A DNA stretch of 64,000 bases, taken from contig NZ_DASZKT010000203.1 of NCBI RefSeq assembly GCF_035552695.1, forward strand, positions 1-64,000, read 5' to 3'. The notes below the pieces were generated by a model, which saw only the letters and a list, made by a program, of their open reading frames with translations, made no database searches and was not told the DNA's origin. Every line of letters begins with the position of its first letter. Positions within the stretch are counted from its first letter, which is position 1. Positions 55,239-63,385 of the stretch are shown here, in pieces. Origin of the DNA: Actinospica sp035552695 (GTDB taxonomy: Bacteria; Actinomycetota; Actinomycetes; Streptomycetales; Catenulisporaceae). The position numbers and the translations under genes are program-made.

Positions 55239-55279
55239 TGGTCTAGACCCTTGACACCTTCATTGGTCTGGACCACATT
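55239..55279 (+). promoter_or_regulatory. Promoter of GH18 gene with two DasR-type boxes
   Basis: TGGTCTAGACC (55239-55249) and TGGTCTGGACCA (55264-55275) match the DasR-responsive element core TGGTCTAGACCA at 11 of 12 positions each. They flank TTGACA (55251-55256). CACATT (55274-55279), 17 bases on, is a possible -10 and would start transcription at the ATG. DasR is the GlcNAc-sensing repressor of chitinase genes in Streptomyces. Confidence 0.78.
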
Positions 55280-55285
55280 CTCGGC

Positions 55286-56827
55286 ATGCGCCCTTCACCC
55301 ACGCCATCAGCGCCTGCCTCGCGCAAGCGCCTCGCGATACTCGCGTCCGCCGCCCTCGTGCTGGGCGGCGCCGCGACGGTCAGCGTGCTGTCCACCGCGG
55401 CAGGCGCCGCGACCGTCAACCTGCTGACGAATCCCGGCTTCGAGACCGGCAGCCTCAGCGGCTGGACCTGTGACGCGGGCACCGGCTCCGTCGTCAGCAG
55501 TCCCGTCCACTCCGGCACGCACGCACTCGCCGGCGCGGCCACCTCGTCCGACGATGCGCAGTGCGCGCAGACCGTCTCCGTCCAGCCGAACACGGCCTAC
55601 ACGCTCTCCGGCTACGTCCAGGGCGCCTACGTCTACCTCGGCGTCACCGGTGGCACCGACACGTGGACTCCCTCGGCGACCAGCTGGCAGCAGCTGTCGA
55701 CGACGTTCACGACCGGAGCGTCGCAGACCTCGATCCAGATCTACGTGCACGGCTGGTACGCCGAGGGCACCTACTACGCGGACGACGTGGCCCTCTCCGG
55801 TCCGGCCGGCCCGACCCCGTCCGCCTCCGCGACGTCGTCGTCCACGCCGTCGCCGACCCCGACCGCGTCGAACTCGCCGACCTCGTCGCCGACGCCGACC
55901 AGTACCGGCACCTCTGCCGGCGGCTCCGGTCCGTGGACGCACCCCGTCTACTGGATGCCGCTGGACAACTCCCCGCAGTCGATCTCCTCGATCGTCTCCG
56001 GCTCGGGTGAGAAGGAGTTCAACCTCTCCTTCGTACTCGACTCCGGCGGCTGCACGCCGGCCTGGGACGGCAGCTCCAGCGAACTCGTCTCGAACGACAC
56101 GGCCGTCCTAGCCGACGTCAACGCGATCCGCGCGGCGGGCGGCGACGCGGCGGTGACCTTCGGCGGCTACAACGGCACCGAGCTGGGCACGACCTGCGGC
56201 TCGGCCTCCGCGCTCGCCTCCGCGTACCAGCAGGTCATCTCCAAGTACAACCTCACGCACATCGACTTCGACTACGAGAACGGCGCCCTCGACTCGAACA
56301 CCGCGATCCGCTTCGGCGCCATCGCGATCCTCGAGGCGAACAACCCGAACATCAAGGTCTCGCTCACCGTCCCGATGACCACCGTCGGCTTCCCCGGCAG
56401 CGGCGTCGACGAGATCCAGCAGGCCAAGGCCGACGGCGCCCGCCTCGACGTCGTCAACATCATGGACTTCGACACGGGCCTCACCTCCGGCACCGAGACC
56501 GGGCAGACCGAGGCCATCGCCAACGACGCCGTCGGGCAGCTGGAGACCATCTACGGCTGGTCGGCCGCGCAGGCCTGGTCCCACCTCGGCATCACCCTGA
56601 TGAACGGCCACACGGACCAGCCCTCCGAGCTGTTCCAGCAGTCGGACTTCAGCAACGTGCTGGGCTTCGCCCAGTCGAACCACCCGGCCCTGTTCTCCTT
56701 CTGGTCGGCGAACCGCGACTTCCAGTGCCCCGCCGGCGTCGTCGAGCCCTGGGCTCCCGGCACCTGCTCCGAAGTGACGCAGAACGCGTACGACTACACC
56801 AAGATCGTGGTCCAGTACGGCGGCTGA
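55286..56827 (+). CDS. Secreted GH18 chitinase-like enzyme with N-terminal carbohydrate-binding module
   Basis: 513 aa. Signal peptide about 1-41. A CBM4_9-like module spans ~44-175 (NLLTNPGFETGSLSGW, YTLSGYVQGAYVYLGV, YYADDVALSGP). A Ser/Thr/Pro linker follows to ~215. The catalytic domain has HIDFDYENG, equivalent to DxxDxDxE with catalytic Glu331; the first Asp of the motif is Thr324. It should cleave chitin or related GlcNAc polymers outside the cell. The two DasR boxes upstream support the chitin link. Confidence 0.92.
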   Translation: MRPSPTPSAPASRKRLAILASAALVLGGAATVSVLSTAAGAATVNLLTNPGFETGSLSGWTCDAGTGSVVSSPVHSGTHALAGAATSSDDAQCAQTVSVQPNTAYTLSGYVQGAYVYLGVTGGTDTWTPSATSWQQLSTTFTTGASQTSIQIYVHGWYAEGTYYADDVALSGPAGPTPSASATSSSTPSPTPTASNSPTSSPTPTSTGTSAGGSGPWTHPVYWMPLDNSPQSISSIVSGSGEKEFNLSFVLDSGGCTPAWDGSSSELVSNDTAVLADVNAIRAAGGDAAVTFGGYNGTELGTTCGSASALASAYQQVISKYNLTHIDFDYENGALDSNTAIRFGAIAILEANNPNIKVSLTVPMTTVGFPGSGVDEIQQAKADGARLDVVNIMDFDTGLTSGTETGQTEAIANDAVGQLETIYGWSAAQAWSHLGITLMNGHTDQPSELFQQSDFSNVLGFAQSNHPALFSFWSANRDFQCPAGVVEPWAPGTCSEVTQNAYDYTKIVVQYGG

Positions 56828-56849
56828 GTCCGCGCCCCGCTCAAGCTCC

Positions 56850-56884
56850 GCCCGTCCGGATGAAAGGGATCCATCCGGGCGGGC
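56850..56884 (+). terminator. GH18 gene terminator
   Basis: GCCCGTCCGGATG (56850-56862) pairs with CATCCGGGCGGGC (56872-56884), 13 bp with one G-U pair and a 9-base loop. Confidence 0.8.
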
Positions 56885-56900
56885 GGCCCGGCGTTGCCGA

Positions 56901-56906
56901 TAGATT
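56901..56906 (+). promoter_or_regulatory. -10 hexamer TAGATT before the MazG-like gene
   Basis: TAGATT ends 7 bases before the ATG at 56914; there is no Shine-Dalgarno sequence. Confidence 0.4.
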
Positions 56907-56913
56907 GCCCGGC

Positions 56914-57273
56914 ATGGACGACGCGACGTGGGAGACGATCGAGCGGCTGGTGGCGTGGCTGGATCGGGGCAGTGCGCTGCCGGACGAGACGAAGACGATC
57001 CTGCAGATCCTCAAGATCACCGAGGAGGCGGGGGAGGTCGCGGAGGCGCTGATCGGGGTGACGGGACAGAACCCGCGGAAGGGGTTCTCGCACAGCTGGC
57101 GGGACGTGGAGAGCGAACTCTGCGACGTGGTGATCACCGCGATGGTCGCGTTGACCAGAGTGAATCCGGAGACGGCGCGGAGCGTGTTCCAGCAGCACTT
57201 GGCCGGAGTGGCGGCGCGCTGTGTCGACACCGCCGAAGCCGAGGACACAGCTGGCGGCGCCGAGGCTGAGTAG
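56914..57273 (+). CDS. MazG-like nucleotide pyrophosphohydrolase
   Basis: 119 aa. Single MazG-type helical domain: ILKITEEAGEVAEALIGVTG, then VESELCDVVITAMVAL, supplying the EExxE...ExxD metal-binding pattern of all-alpha NTP pyrophosphatases. It likely hydrolyses a non-canonical NTP. The ATG at 56914 gives the usual family start; longer frames upstream overlap the terminator. It is followed 9 bp later by an acetyltransferase gene. Confidence 0.88.
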   Translation: MDDATWETIERLVAWLDRGSALPDETKTILQILKITEEAGEVAEALIGVTGQNPRKGFSHSWRDVESELCDVVITAMVALTRVNPETARSVFQQHLAGVAARCVDTAEAEDTAGGAEAE

Positions 57274-57282
57274 GGGGACGTT

Positions 57283-57816
57283 ATGACTGTGCGGATTCGG
57301 CTCGCCGAGCCGGAGGACGCGGCGGGCGTGCTGCGGATGCTCGACGGCATCGTGCAGTGGCTGGCGGCGCAAGGGCGCACCGAGCAGTGGGGGACGGACG
57401 CTTGGACGGCGCGGCCGGAGCTCGTCGACAGGGTCGAGGGGCGGATCGCGAGGCGGGAGATGCGGCTCGCGGAGGACGAGGACGGGGTGGGGGAGCTCCT
57501 CGGGGTGGTCTCCCTCGCGGAGAAGTCCAAGGACTACGTCAGCCCGCCGCCGGAGCCGGAGCTGTACGTCGACCTGCTCGCCACCTCGCGCGCGGCGAAG
57601 GGGCGGAACGTCGGCGGCCTGCTGCTGACCGAGTCGCGGGCGGAAGCCCGGCGGCGCGGACTGCGGCTGCTGCGGCTGGACTGCTACGCGGGAGGCGACC
57701 GGAAGCTGAACGCCTGGTACGTGAGTCAGGGGTTCAGCGAGGTGGAGCCGTTCGTCATCAAGCGGGAGGGAAAGGCCGACTGGCCGGGGATGCTCCTCGC
57801 GCAATACCTGAATTGA
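57283..57816 (+). CDS. GNAT-family N-acetyltransferase
   Basis: 177 aa. IRLAEPEDAAGVLRMLDGIVQWL opens a GNAT fold; YVDLLATSRAAKGRNVGGLLLTESRAEARRRG is motif A, the acetyl-CoA binding part, and LDCYAGGDRKLNAWYVSQGF the following B region. The GRNVGG loop fits Q/RxxGxG/A. GGGGGAC precedes the ATG. Substrate unknown. Confidence 0.88.
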   Translation: MTVRIRLAEPEDAAGVLRMLDGIVQWLAAQGRTEQWGTDAWTARPELVDRVEGRIARREMRLAEDEDGVGELLGVVSLAEKSKDYVSPPPEPELYVDLLATSRAAKGRNVGGLLLTESRAEARRRGLRLLRLDCYAGGDRKLNAWYVSQGFSEVEPFVIKREGKADWPGMLLAQYLN

Positions 57817-57906
57817 CGGCGGCCGACTGAACAGCGTGCTTCGCCGCGTGGAATAATGATCGACTCATACAGTTTTCACTGACGGTCGATCGCGGGCGGG
57901 CCGAGC

Positions 57907-58752
57907 ATGCCGAACATCATGTGGACGTGGCAGCAGGCGGCCGTGGCCGCCGGGGTGCTCGCCGTCGTCTGGGGCGTGCTCAAGGCGCGCGGCGCGGCCC
58001 CGCGCTCGCGGCCGTTCGTGTCCGAGGCGGCACTGATCATCGTGCTCTACGGGCTGTGGCAGCTCGTCGGCTCGCTCTCCGGGAACGGGGACTACTCGGC
58101 CGTCGGGCGCGGGCAGTGGATCTGGAACGCCGAGCGCACCCTCTGGCTGCCGAACGAGCGGAGCCTGCAGAGCTGGGTGCTCCCGCATCCGCTCATCGTG
58201 CAGGCCGCGAACCTCTACTACGCGACCATGCACTTCACCGTGCTCATCATCTTCCTGGTCTGGCTGTTCACCCGGCACCGCGAGCTCTACGGACGCTGGC
58301 GTACGGTGCTCGCGGTGGTCACCGCGGCCTGCCTGCTGATCCAGTTCCTACCGGTCGCGCCGCCGCGGATGGTGCCGGTCACCGGGATGGTCGACACGGC
58401 CGTCGTCTACAACCAGTCGGTGTACGGCACGATAGGCGGCTTCCAGGCCGACCAACTCTCCGCGATGCCATCGGTGCACGTCGGGTGGGCGGTGCTCGTC
58501 GCGATCGCGGTGTGTTCGGTCACGAAGTCGCGCTGGCGCTACCTGGCCGTGGCGCACGCGGCGCTGACAGTCTTCGTGGTCGTGGTCACCGGCAACCACT
58601 TCTGGGCGGACGGGATCGTGGCCGTCGCGCTGCTGCTGGTCGCGCTCGGCGTGGACCTCTTCTCGCGCACGCTGTGGCAGCGTTTTGCGACGCGGCGTAA
58701 AGAATCCGCCAATTCGTCCGAGGCCTCAGCGAGCCTCGTTGACGCCGCGTAA
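57907..58752 (+). CDS. PAP2-superfamily membrane phosphatase / phospholipid headgroup transferase
   Basis: 281 aa. Six or so transmembrane segments. The PAP2 catalytic signature is seen as SAMPSVHVGWA (motif 2, His193 region) and VVTGNHFWADGIVA (motif 3). The topology and the WxWxxER/LPN region (GQWIWNAERTLWLPNERSLQ) match the bacterial inositol phosphorylceramide synthase/PAP2_3 type. It could transfer or remove a phosphate headgroup in membrane lipid or wall precursor metabolism. It stands alone between the GNAT gene and the esterase. Confidence 0.88.
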   Translation: MPNIMWTWQQAAVAAGVLAVVWGVLKARGAAPRSRPFVSEAALIIVLYGLWQLVGSLSGNGDYSAVGRGQWIWNAERTLWLPNERSLQSWVLPHPLIVQAANLYYATMHFTVLIIFLVWLFTRHRELYGRWRTVLAVVTAACLLIQFLPVAPPRMVPVTGMVDTAVVYNQSVYGTIGGFQADQLSAMPSVHVGWAVLVAIAVCSVTKSRWRYLAVAHAALTVFVVVVTGNHFWADGIVAVALLLVALGVDLFSRTLWQRFATRRKESANSSEASASLVDAA

Positions 58753-58782
58753 CCTCCGAGACATCATCAGCTCAGCTGCACC

Positions 58783-58798
58783 GTTACCGCAGAGTAAC
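58783..58798. promoter_or_regulatory. BldD-like inverted repeat before the SGNH esterase
   Basis: GTTAC-CGCAGA-GTAAC has the same arms as the BldD box in the bldD promoter (GTTAC-GCAGA-GTAAC) but one extra base in the spacer. It lies 30 bases before the ATG at 58828. Confidence 0.45.
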
Positions 58799-58827
58799 CA
58801 TCTCCTTCTTCGTCTCGGAGCTCTCCC

Positions 58828-59715
58828 ATGCCCACAGTCGTGCATGCGCGCCGTGCTCTCGCGTTCGGTGGCGCTGTGGTGTTCGCCCTGGTCGGCGGCG
58901 CCTTCACCTCCTCAGCGGATGCGGACGCGAACGCCGCCGCCGACGGCCGCTACGTGGCCCTCGGCGACTCCTACGTCTCCGGTCCGCTGATCCCGGTCCA
59001 GCGCGGCGGCCTGTGCCTGCGCTCGGACCACAACTACGCCTCGCTCACCGCGGCCGCGCTCGGCTACTCGCTCACCGACGCCAGCTGCTCCGGCTCGACG
59101 ACGAACGAGATGGACAATCCGCAGAACGAACTCGGCATCACGATCAACGCGCCCGAGCTCGACTCGGTGACCAGCGACACGAACCTGGTCACGCTCGGGA
59201 TCGGCGGCAACGACATCGGCTTCATCAACATCATCGAGACCTGCGCCGAGGAGAGCCTGACCAACCCGGTCGGCGATCCGTGCACGCAGTACTACAACAG
59301 CGGCGGCACCGACCAGCTCGCTGCGGCGATCGAGGCGACCGGACCCAAGGTCGGGTCCGTTCTTCAACAGATTCACCAAAATGCTCCGCACGCGGCAGTG
59401 TATGTTGTCGGATATCCGGATATCCTGCCCGAGGCCGGTAACGGCTGTTGGCCTGTGGTCCCCATAGCTTCCGGGGACATCGCCTACCTCCGGCAGACGG
59501 AGAAGGAGCTCAACCAGATGCTCGCGGACGAGGCTTCGGTGAACGGCGCGACATACGTGGACACCTACACGCCGTCCATCGGCCACGACGTGTGCCAGGC
59601 CGTCGGCACGAAGTGGGTCGAGGGTCTGGTGCCGACTTCGCCGGCCGCTCCTTTCCATCCGAACGAGGCAGGGGAGGCCGCGATGGCCAAGGCCCTGGAG
59701 ACCGCGATCGGCTAG
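58828..59715 (+). CDS. Secreted SGNH/GDSL esterase
   Basis: 295 aa. A signal peptide of ~30 residues ends near SSADADA. Block I YVALGDSYVSGP holds the nucleophile Ser, block III GIGGNDIGF the oxyanion Asn, and block V FHPNEAG the His (with the Asp two or three positions earlier replaced by Pro/Phe context). Six cysteines suit the disulfide-rich actinomycete lipase/esterase type such as Streptomyces extracellular lipase. Likely acts on lipids or acylated polymers outside the cell. Confidence 0.93.
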   Translation: MPTVVHARRALAFGGAVVFALVGGAFTSSADADANAAADGRYVALGDSYVSGPLIPVQRGGLCLRSDHNYASLTAAALGYSLTDASCSGSTTNEMDNPQNELGITINAPELDSVTSDTNLVTLGIGGNDIGFINIIETCAEESLTNPVGDPCTQYYNSGGTDQLAAAIEATGPKVGSVLQQIHQNAPHAAVYVVGYPDILPEAGNGCWPVVPIASGDIAYLRQTEKELNQMLADEASVNGATYVDTYTPSIGHDVCQAVGTKWVEGLVPTSPAAPFHPNEAGEAAMAKALETAIG

Positions 59716-59751
59716 AGGCCCCGCGCGGTAGCTGCCCTCCGTAATCGTCGA

Positions 59752-59790
59752 TGCCCCCGAACCCGGTCATGGGACCGAAGGCCGGGGGCA
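59752..59790. terminator. Bidirectional terminator
   Basis: TGCCCCCG (59752-59759) pairs with CGGGGGCA (59783-59790), and an inner CGGTC/GACCG helix extends it. It lies between the convergent esterase and dehydratase genes. Confidence 0.8.
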
Positions 59791-59814
59791 CCGACGTTTC
59801 GCGGGCGTGTTCTG

Positions 59815-61572
59815 TCAGTGCGGGTCGGGCTGCGGGTTGTGCCCGGGGCGGGCGAGGAAATCGAAGTCGCAGCCCTGGTCGGCCTGGGTGACGTGGGACT
59901 GGTAGAGCGCGCCGTATCCGCGTTCGAACTTGGGCGCCGGAGTCTGCCAGGCCTCGCGGCGGCGAGCCAGCTCGGCGTCGTCGACCTCGAGCGTCAGGGT
60001 CCTCGAGTGGACGTCGAGCGTGATCAGATCTCCGGTGCGCACGAGCGCGAGCGGGCCGCCGACGTGCGACTCGGGGGCGACGTGCAGCACGCAGGTGCCG
60101 TAGCTCGTCCCGCTCATCCGCGCGTCGGAGATCCGCACGAGGTCCGTGACCCCGGCCTCCAGCAGGTACGTCGGGATCGGGAGCATGCCGTACTCGGGCA
60201 TACCGGGACCGCCGATCGGCCCGGCGCCGCGCAGCACGAGCACCGAGTCCTCAGTCAGCGCGTGCTCCGGATCGTCGATTCCCGCGCGCAGTTCGGCGTA
60301 CGAGTCGAAGACCACGGCCGGACCGGTGTGCTTGAGCAGGCTCGGCTTCCGCGACGCGATGTACTTGACCACCGCGCCGTTCGGGGCCAGGTTTCCGTGC
60401 AGCACGGCCAGCCCGCCCTCCGTGTTGCACGGCTGGTCCACCGGCCGGATCACGTCCGCGTTGCGCACGGCCGCCCGTGCCCAGTGCTCGCCGACCGTGC
60501 CGCCGCCGACGGTCGGACGGTCCGGGTGCAGGGCTCCGGGGACCTTACTCAGTTCATTGAGTAAAGCTTGGAGCCCGCCGGCGTAATAGAAGTCCTCCAT
60601 CAGGTACTCGCCCGACGGACGCAGGTTCGCCAGCACCGGCACCCGCCGGGAGATCGCGTCGAAGTCGTCGAGCGTGAACTCGACCCCCGCGCGGCCAGCC
60701 ATGGCGATCAGGTGGATCAGGGCATTGGTGGATCCGCCCAGCGCGAAAACGGTGGCCGCCGCGTCCTCGAAGGCCTCGCGCGTCAGGAATTCGGAGATCC
60801 GCCGACCCGCCCGAGCCAGCCCAACGGCCGCGACGCCGACCCGCGCCGCCATCCGATAATGCGCGCTGTCGACGGCCGGGATCGACGCACTGCCCGGCAG
60901 GCTCATGCCCAGCACCTCGGCGACCGAGGTCATCGTGCTGGCCGTACCCATCGTCATGCAGTGGCCGGGGGAGCGGGCCAGCCCGCTGCAGACCTCGGCC
61001 AGGTCGCAATCCGCGATCCGACCGGCGCGGTGCTCATCCCAATAGCGGAACAGGTCCGTGCCGGAGCCGAGCGGCTCGCCGCGGAAGTCGCCGCGCAACA
61101 TCGGGCCCGCAGGCAGGAACAGCGCAGGCAGGTCCGCGCTCGCCGCGCCCATCAGCAGCGCGGGCGTGGTCTTGTCGCACCCGCCCATCAACACCGCGCC
61201 GTCGATCGGGTACGAGCGGAGCAGCTCCTCCGTCTCCATTGACAGCATGTTGCGATAGAGCATCGGAGTCGGCTTCTGGAAGGTCTCCGACAGCGTGGAT
61301 ACCGGGAACTCCAGAGGAAATCCGCCGGCCTGCCAGACTCCGCGCTTGACCTGCTCGGCCCGCTCGCGCAGGTGCATGTGACAGGGGTTGATGTCCGACC
61401 ACGTGTTGAGGATCGCGATGACCGGCGTGCCCTCGTAGTCGCTTGGCTCGTAGCCGAGCTGCGCGAGCCGGGAGCGGTGCGAGAAGGCGCGAATATGCCC
61501 GCCGGTCGAGCCCTCGCCGAACCACGCGGCACTTCGAAGGGGAGCGGTGTCGTGAGGGCTCGAGCTCGTCAC
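59815..61572 (-). CDS. IlvD/Edd-family sugar-acid dehydratase
   Basis: 585 aa. The three Fe-S cysteines of the family are Cys64 (SDINPCHMHL), Cys132 (LMGGCDKTTPALL) and Cys205 (SPGHCMTMGTAST). Length and sequence resemble the aldonate branch (L-arabinonate/D-xylonate/L-fuconate dehydratases) more than branched-chain IlvD, and the sugar-acid gene context agrees. It would convert an aldonate to a 2-keto-3-deoxy acid. The GTG start overlaps the upstream DHDPS-family stop by 4 bp. One TTA codon is present (60562-60564). Confidence 0.9.
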   Translation of the reverse strand: MTSSSPHDTAPLRSAAWFGEGSTGGHIRAFSHRSRLAQLGYEPSDYEGTPVIAILNTWSDINPCHMHLRERAEQVKRGVWQAGGFPLEFPVSTLSETFQKPTPMLYRNMLSMETEELLRSYPIDGAVLMGGCDKTTPALLMGAASADLPALFLPAGPMLRGDFRGEPLGSGTDLFRYWDEHRAGRIADCDLAEVCSGLARSPGHCMTMGTASTMTSVAEVLGMSLPGSASIPAVDSAHYRMAARVGVAAVGLARAGRRISEFLTREAFEDAAATVFALGGSTNALIHLIAMAGRAGVEFTLDDFDAISRRVPVLANLRPSGEYLMEDFYYAGGLQALLNELSKVPGALHPDRPTVGGGTVGEHWARAAVRNADVIRPVDQPCNTEGGLAVLHGNLAPNGAVVKYIASRKPSLLKHTGPAVVFDSYAELRAGIDDPEHALTEDSVLVLRGAGPIGGPGMPEYGMLPIPTYLLEAGVTDLVRISDARMSGTSYGTCVLHVAPESHVGGPLALVRTGDLITLDVHSRTLTLEVDDAELARRREAWQTPAPKFERGYGALYQSHVTQADQGCDFDFLARPGHNPQPDPH

Positions 61573-62525
61573 ATCGTCCACCGCTCGCGCCACGAAACCA
61601 GAATCGCCGCGATGCGGTCGCGCATCGACTGCGGCAGCGCGCGCGACGGCGGGCGTACGTCGGCCCGGCACAGACCGAGCTGCGCCATTGCCTCCTTGAC
61701 CACGCTGACGTTGTCCGCCGACGAGTCGGCCGCGCGCAGCTCCTCGAACGGGCGGATCAGAGCCCAGATCTTCCGCGCCTCGGCGTAATCGCCTCCGGCC
61801 AGCTCCCGGTGGAGTTCGAGCGAGATCTCGGGTACGACGTTGACCAGGCCCGAGGTGAATCCCGTGGCCCCCAGCGCGAAATAGCCCGGTGCGGACAGCT
61901 CGGCCAGGCCCGCGACCCACTCGAAGCGGCCAGGACCGGCGTCCATGGCCACGGAGGCGAAGCGCACCGGGTCCGGCACCGAGTACTTGACCCCGATGAC
62001 GTTCGGGCACAGTTCGCCCAGCCGGCCGATCTGCGCGCCGCTGATCCGCGCGTCGCGCACGTAGAGGACTATCCCGAGCTCCGGCACCGCCTCGGCGATC
62101 CGCCGGTGATACTCGGTCCAGCCTTCGCCGGAGATGTACGGGTGCACGGGCTGGTGCACCATCAGCATCAGCGCCCCGGCCTCGCGGGCGTGCCTGGCCG
62201 CGGCGATCGCGGTCGCCGTGTCCAGGCCGACGCCGACGATGGTCGCGGCCCGGTCGCCCACCGCCTTGAGCGTGTTCTCGGTGACACGCCTGGCCTCGGC
62301 GGGCTCCAGCGTGTAGAACTCGCCGGTGTTGCCGTTCGGGGTGATCGCGCCGACCCCGGCGTCGACGAGCCGCGTGACCAGCGCCCCGTGCCGCCCCCAG
62401 TCCACGCCGCCGTCATCGTTTCCGTCGAAGGGCGTCACCGGGATCGCGACCACGCCGCGCAGCGCGGCCCGGTGCCGCTCGAAGCCGCCCGTCGGCGTGA
62501 ACGCCGTGCCTTCATCGGACCGCAT
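61569..62525 (-). CDS. DHDPS/NAL-family aldolase or dehydratase
   Basis: 318 aa. TIM-barrel class I enzyme: NGNTGEF at 64-70 replaces the GTTGE loop, Tyr155 (IVLYVRD) and the Schiff-base Lys180 (VIGVKYS) are in place. Members of this branch include 2-keto-3-deoxy-aldonate dehydratases and aldolases, which act on the product of the neighbouring dehydratase. The ATG at 62525 is preferred (GGGGA upstream); a GTG at 62537 is four codons earlier. Confidence 0.9.
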   Translation of the reverse strand: MRSDEGTAFTPTGGFERHRAALRGVVAIPVTPFDGNDDGGVDWGRHGALVTRLVDAGVGAITPNGNTGEFYTLEPAEARRVTENTLKAVGDRAATIVGVGLDTATAIAAARHAREAGALMLMVHQPVHPYISGEGWTEYHRRIAEAVPELGIVLYVRDARISGAQIGRLGELCPNVIGVKYSVPDPVRFASVAMDAGPGRFEWVAGLAELSAPGYFALGATGFTSGLVNVVPEISLELHRELAGGDYAEARKIWALIRPFEELRAADSSADNVSVVKEAMAQLGLCRADVRPPSRALPQSMRDRIAAILVSWRERWTM

Positions 62526-62543
62526 GCTGTTCCCCACTCCAGG

Positions 62544-63200
62544 TCAGACCTGGTTGAAGTTCCGTTCCAAGAAGCTGCGGATGTGCTCCTCCAGCAGCGT
62601 CGCGGCGAGGTCCGCGCGACCTGCCCGGATGCCCTCGAGGATCGCGCGGTGCTCGGCCGCCTCCTGCTCCCACGTGGCGTTGCGCGCCCACACTGCGGTG
62701 GACACGAGCGCCGTCTGGTCGCGCAGCCCGTCCAGGATGTCGAGCATCAGGTCATTGCCGCAGCCGGTGTACAGCGCACGGTGGAATTCCCGGTTGGCCT
62801 GCTGCCGATCCGCCCGATCCGTCGCCCGATCCGCGGCGTCGAGCGCGGCCTCGGCCCTCTCCCAGTGGCCGGCGCCGTTCGCCGCGCGCGCGACCGAACG
62901 GCGTACCGCCTCCGGCTCCAGCAGCACCCTGATGTCGTAGACGGAGTGCGCCAGGGCATCGTCCACCATTCGCACGGACGCGCCCTTGTACGGGCTCATC
63001 GTGACCAGCCCCGCGCCCGCCAGGGTTTTCAGCGCCTCGCGCACCGGTGTCTTCGAGACGCCGAGCTGCGCGGCGAGCTCGGTCTCGATCAACGACTGGC
63101 CCGGCATGAGGTTTCCGGTGAGAATCGCGTGCTTCACCGCGTCCAGCACCGCCTCGGTGCGCGAGGGCACCGCGACCGAGCGCATCACCGTGTCAGGCAT
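62544..63200 (-). CDS. GntR-family regulator, FadR/FCD subfamily
   Basis: 218 aa. The winged helix covers ~15-78 (AVLDAVKHAILTGNLMPGQSLIETELAAQLGVSKTPVREALKTLAGAGLV). The FCD ligand domain has the metal-type histidines in REFHRALYTGCGN and AAEHRAIL, and IRVLLEPEAVRRS. FCD regulators usually sense carboxylic acids such as aldonates. It is encoded first in the unit with the two catabolic enzymes and divergent from fuconate dehydratase. Confidence 0.93.
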   Translation of the reverse strand: MPDTVMRSVAVPSRTEAVLDAVKHAILTGNLMPGQSLIETELAAQLGVSKTPVREALKTLAGAGLVTMSPYKGASVRMVDDALAHSVYDIRVLLEPEAVRRSVARAANGAGHWERAEAALDAADRATDRADRQQANREFHRALYTGCGNDLMLDILDGLRDQTALVSTAVWARNATWEQEAAEHRAILEGIRAGRADLAATLLEEHIRSFLERNFNQV

Positions 63201-63214
63201 GGAGGACGCTCTTT

Positions 63215-63237
63215 CATATCGGATATCTCATATATGA
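63215..63237. promoter_or_regulatory. Candidate GntR operator
   Basis: The run TCATATCGGATATC is followed by the perfect palindrome TCATATATGA (63228-63237), a strikingly AT-rich island in GC-rich DNA just before the GntR-type gene. GntR/FCD operators are short palindromes of this kind. Confidence 0.55.
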
Positions 63238-63322
63238 CGTGGTTGGACGTTAGCGCCGCCCACCGCGTCGTGTCAACCCCCGATTCCGCGCGTCTCCGTC
63301 GAATACATCCGATGAATAGCTT

Positions 63323-63383
63323 GCGCTGGGTCCCTTCCGCCTTCTAGATTCAGTCCCACCAGAAGGCTGAAAGGACCCAGCGC
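63323..63383 (+). promoter_or_regulatory. 23-bp inverted repeat abutting the fuconate dehydratase start codon
   Basis: Bases 63323-63345 are the reverse complement of 63361-63383 at 21 of 23 positions: GCGCTGGGTCC/GGACCCAGCGC (11 bp), a 3-bp middle section and GCCTTCT/AGAAGGC (7 bp), around a 15-base loop. The 3' arm contains the only ribosome-site candidate, AAAGGA, and ends 2 bases before the ATG. TTGCGC (63321-63326) and TAGATT (63345-63350), spaced 18, could be a promoter inside it. Confidence 0.8.
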
Positions 63384-63385
63384 CC

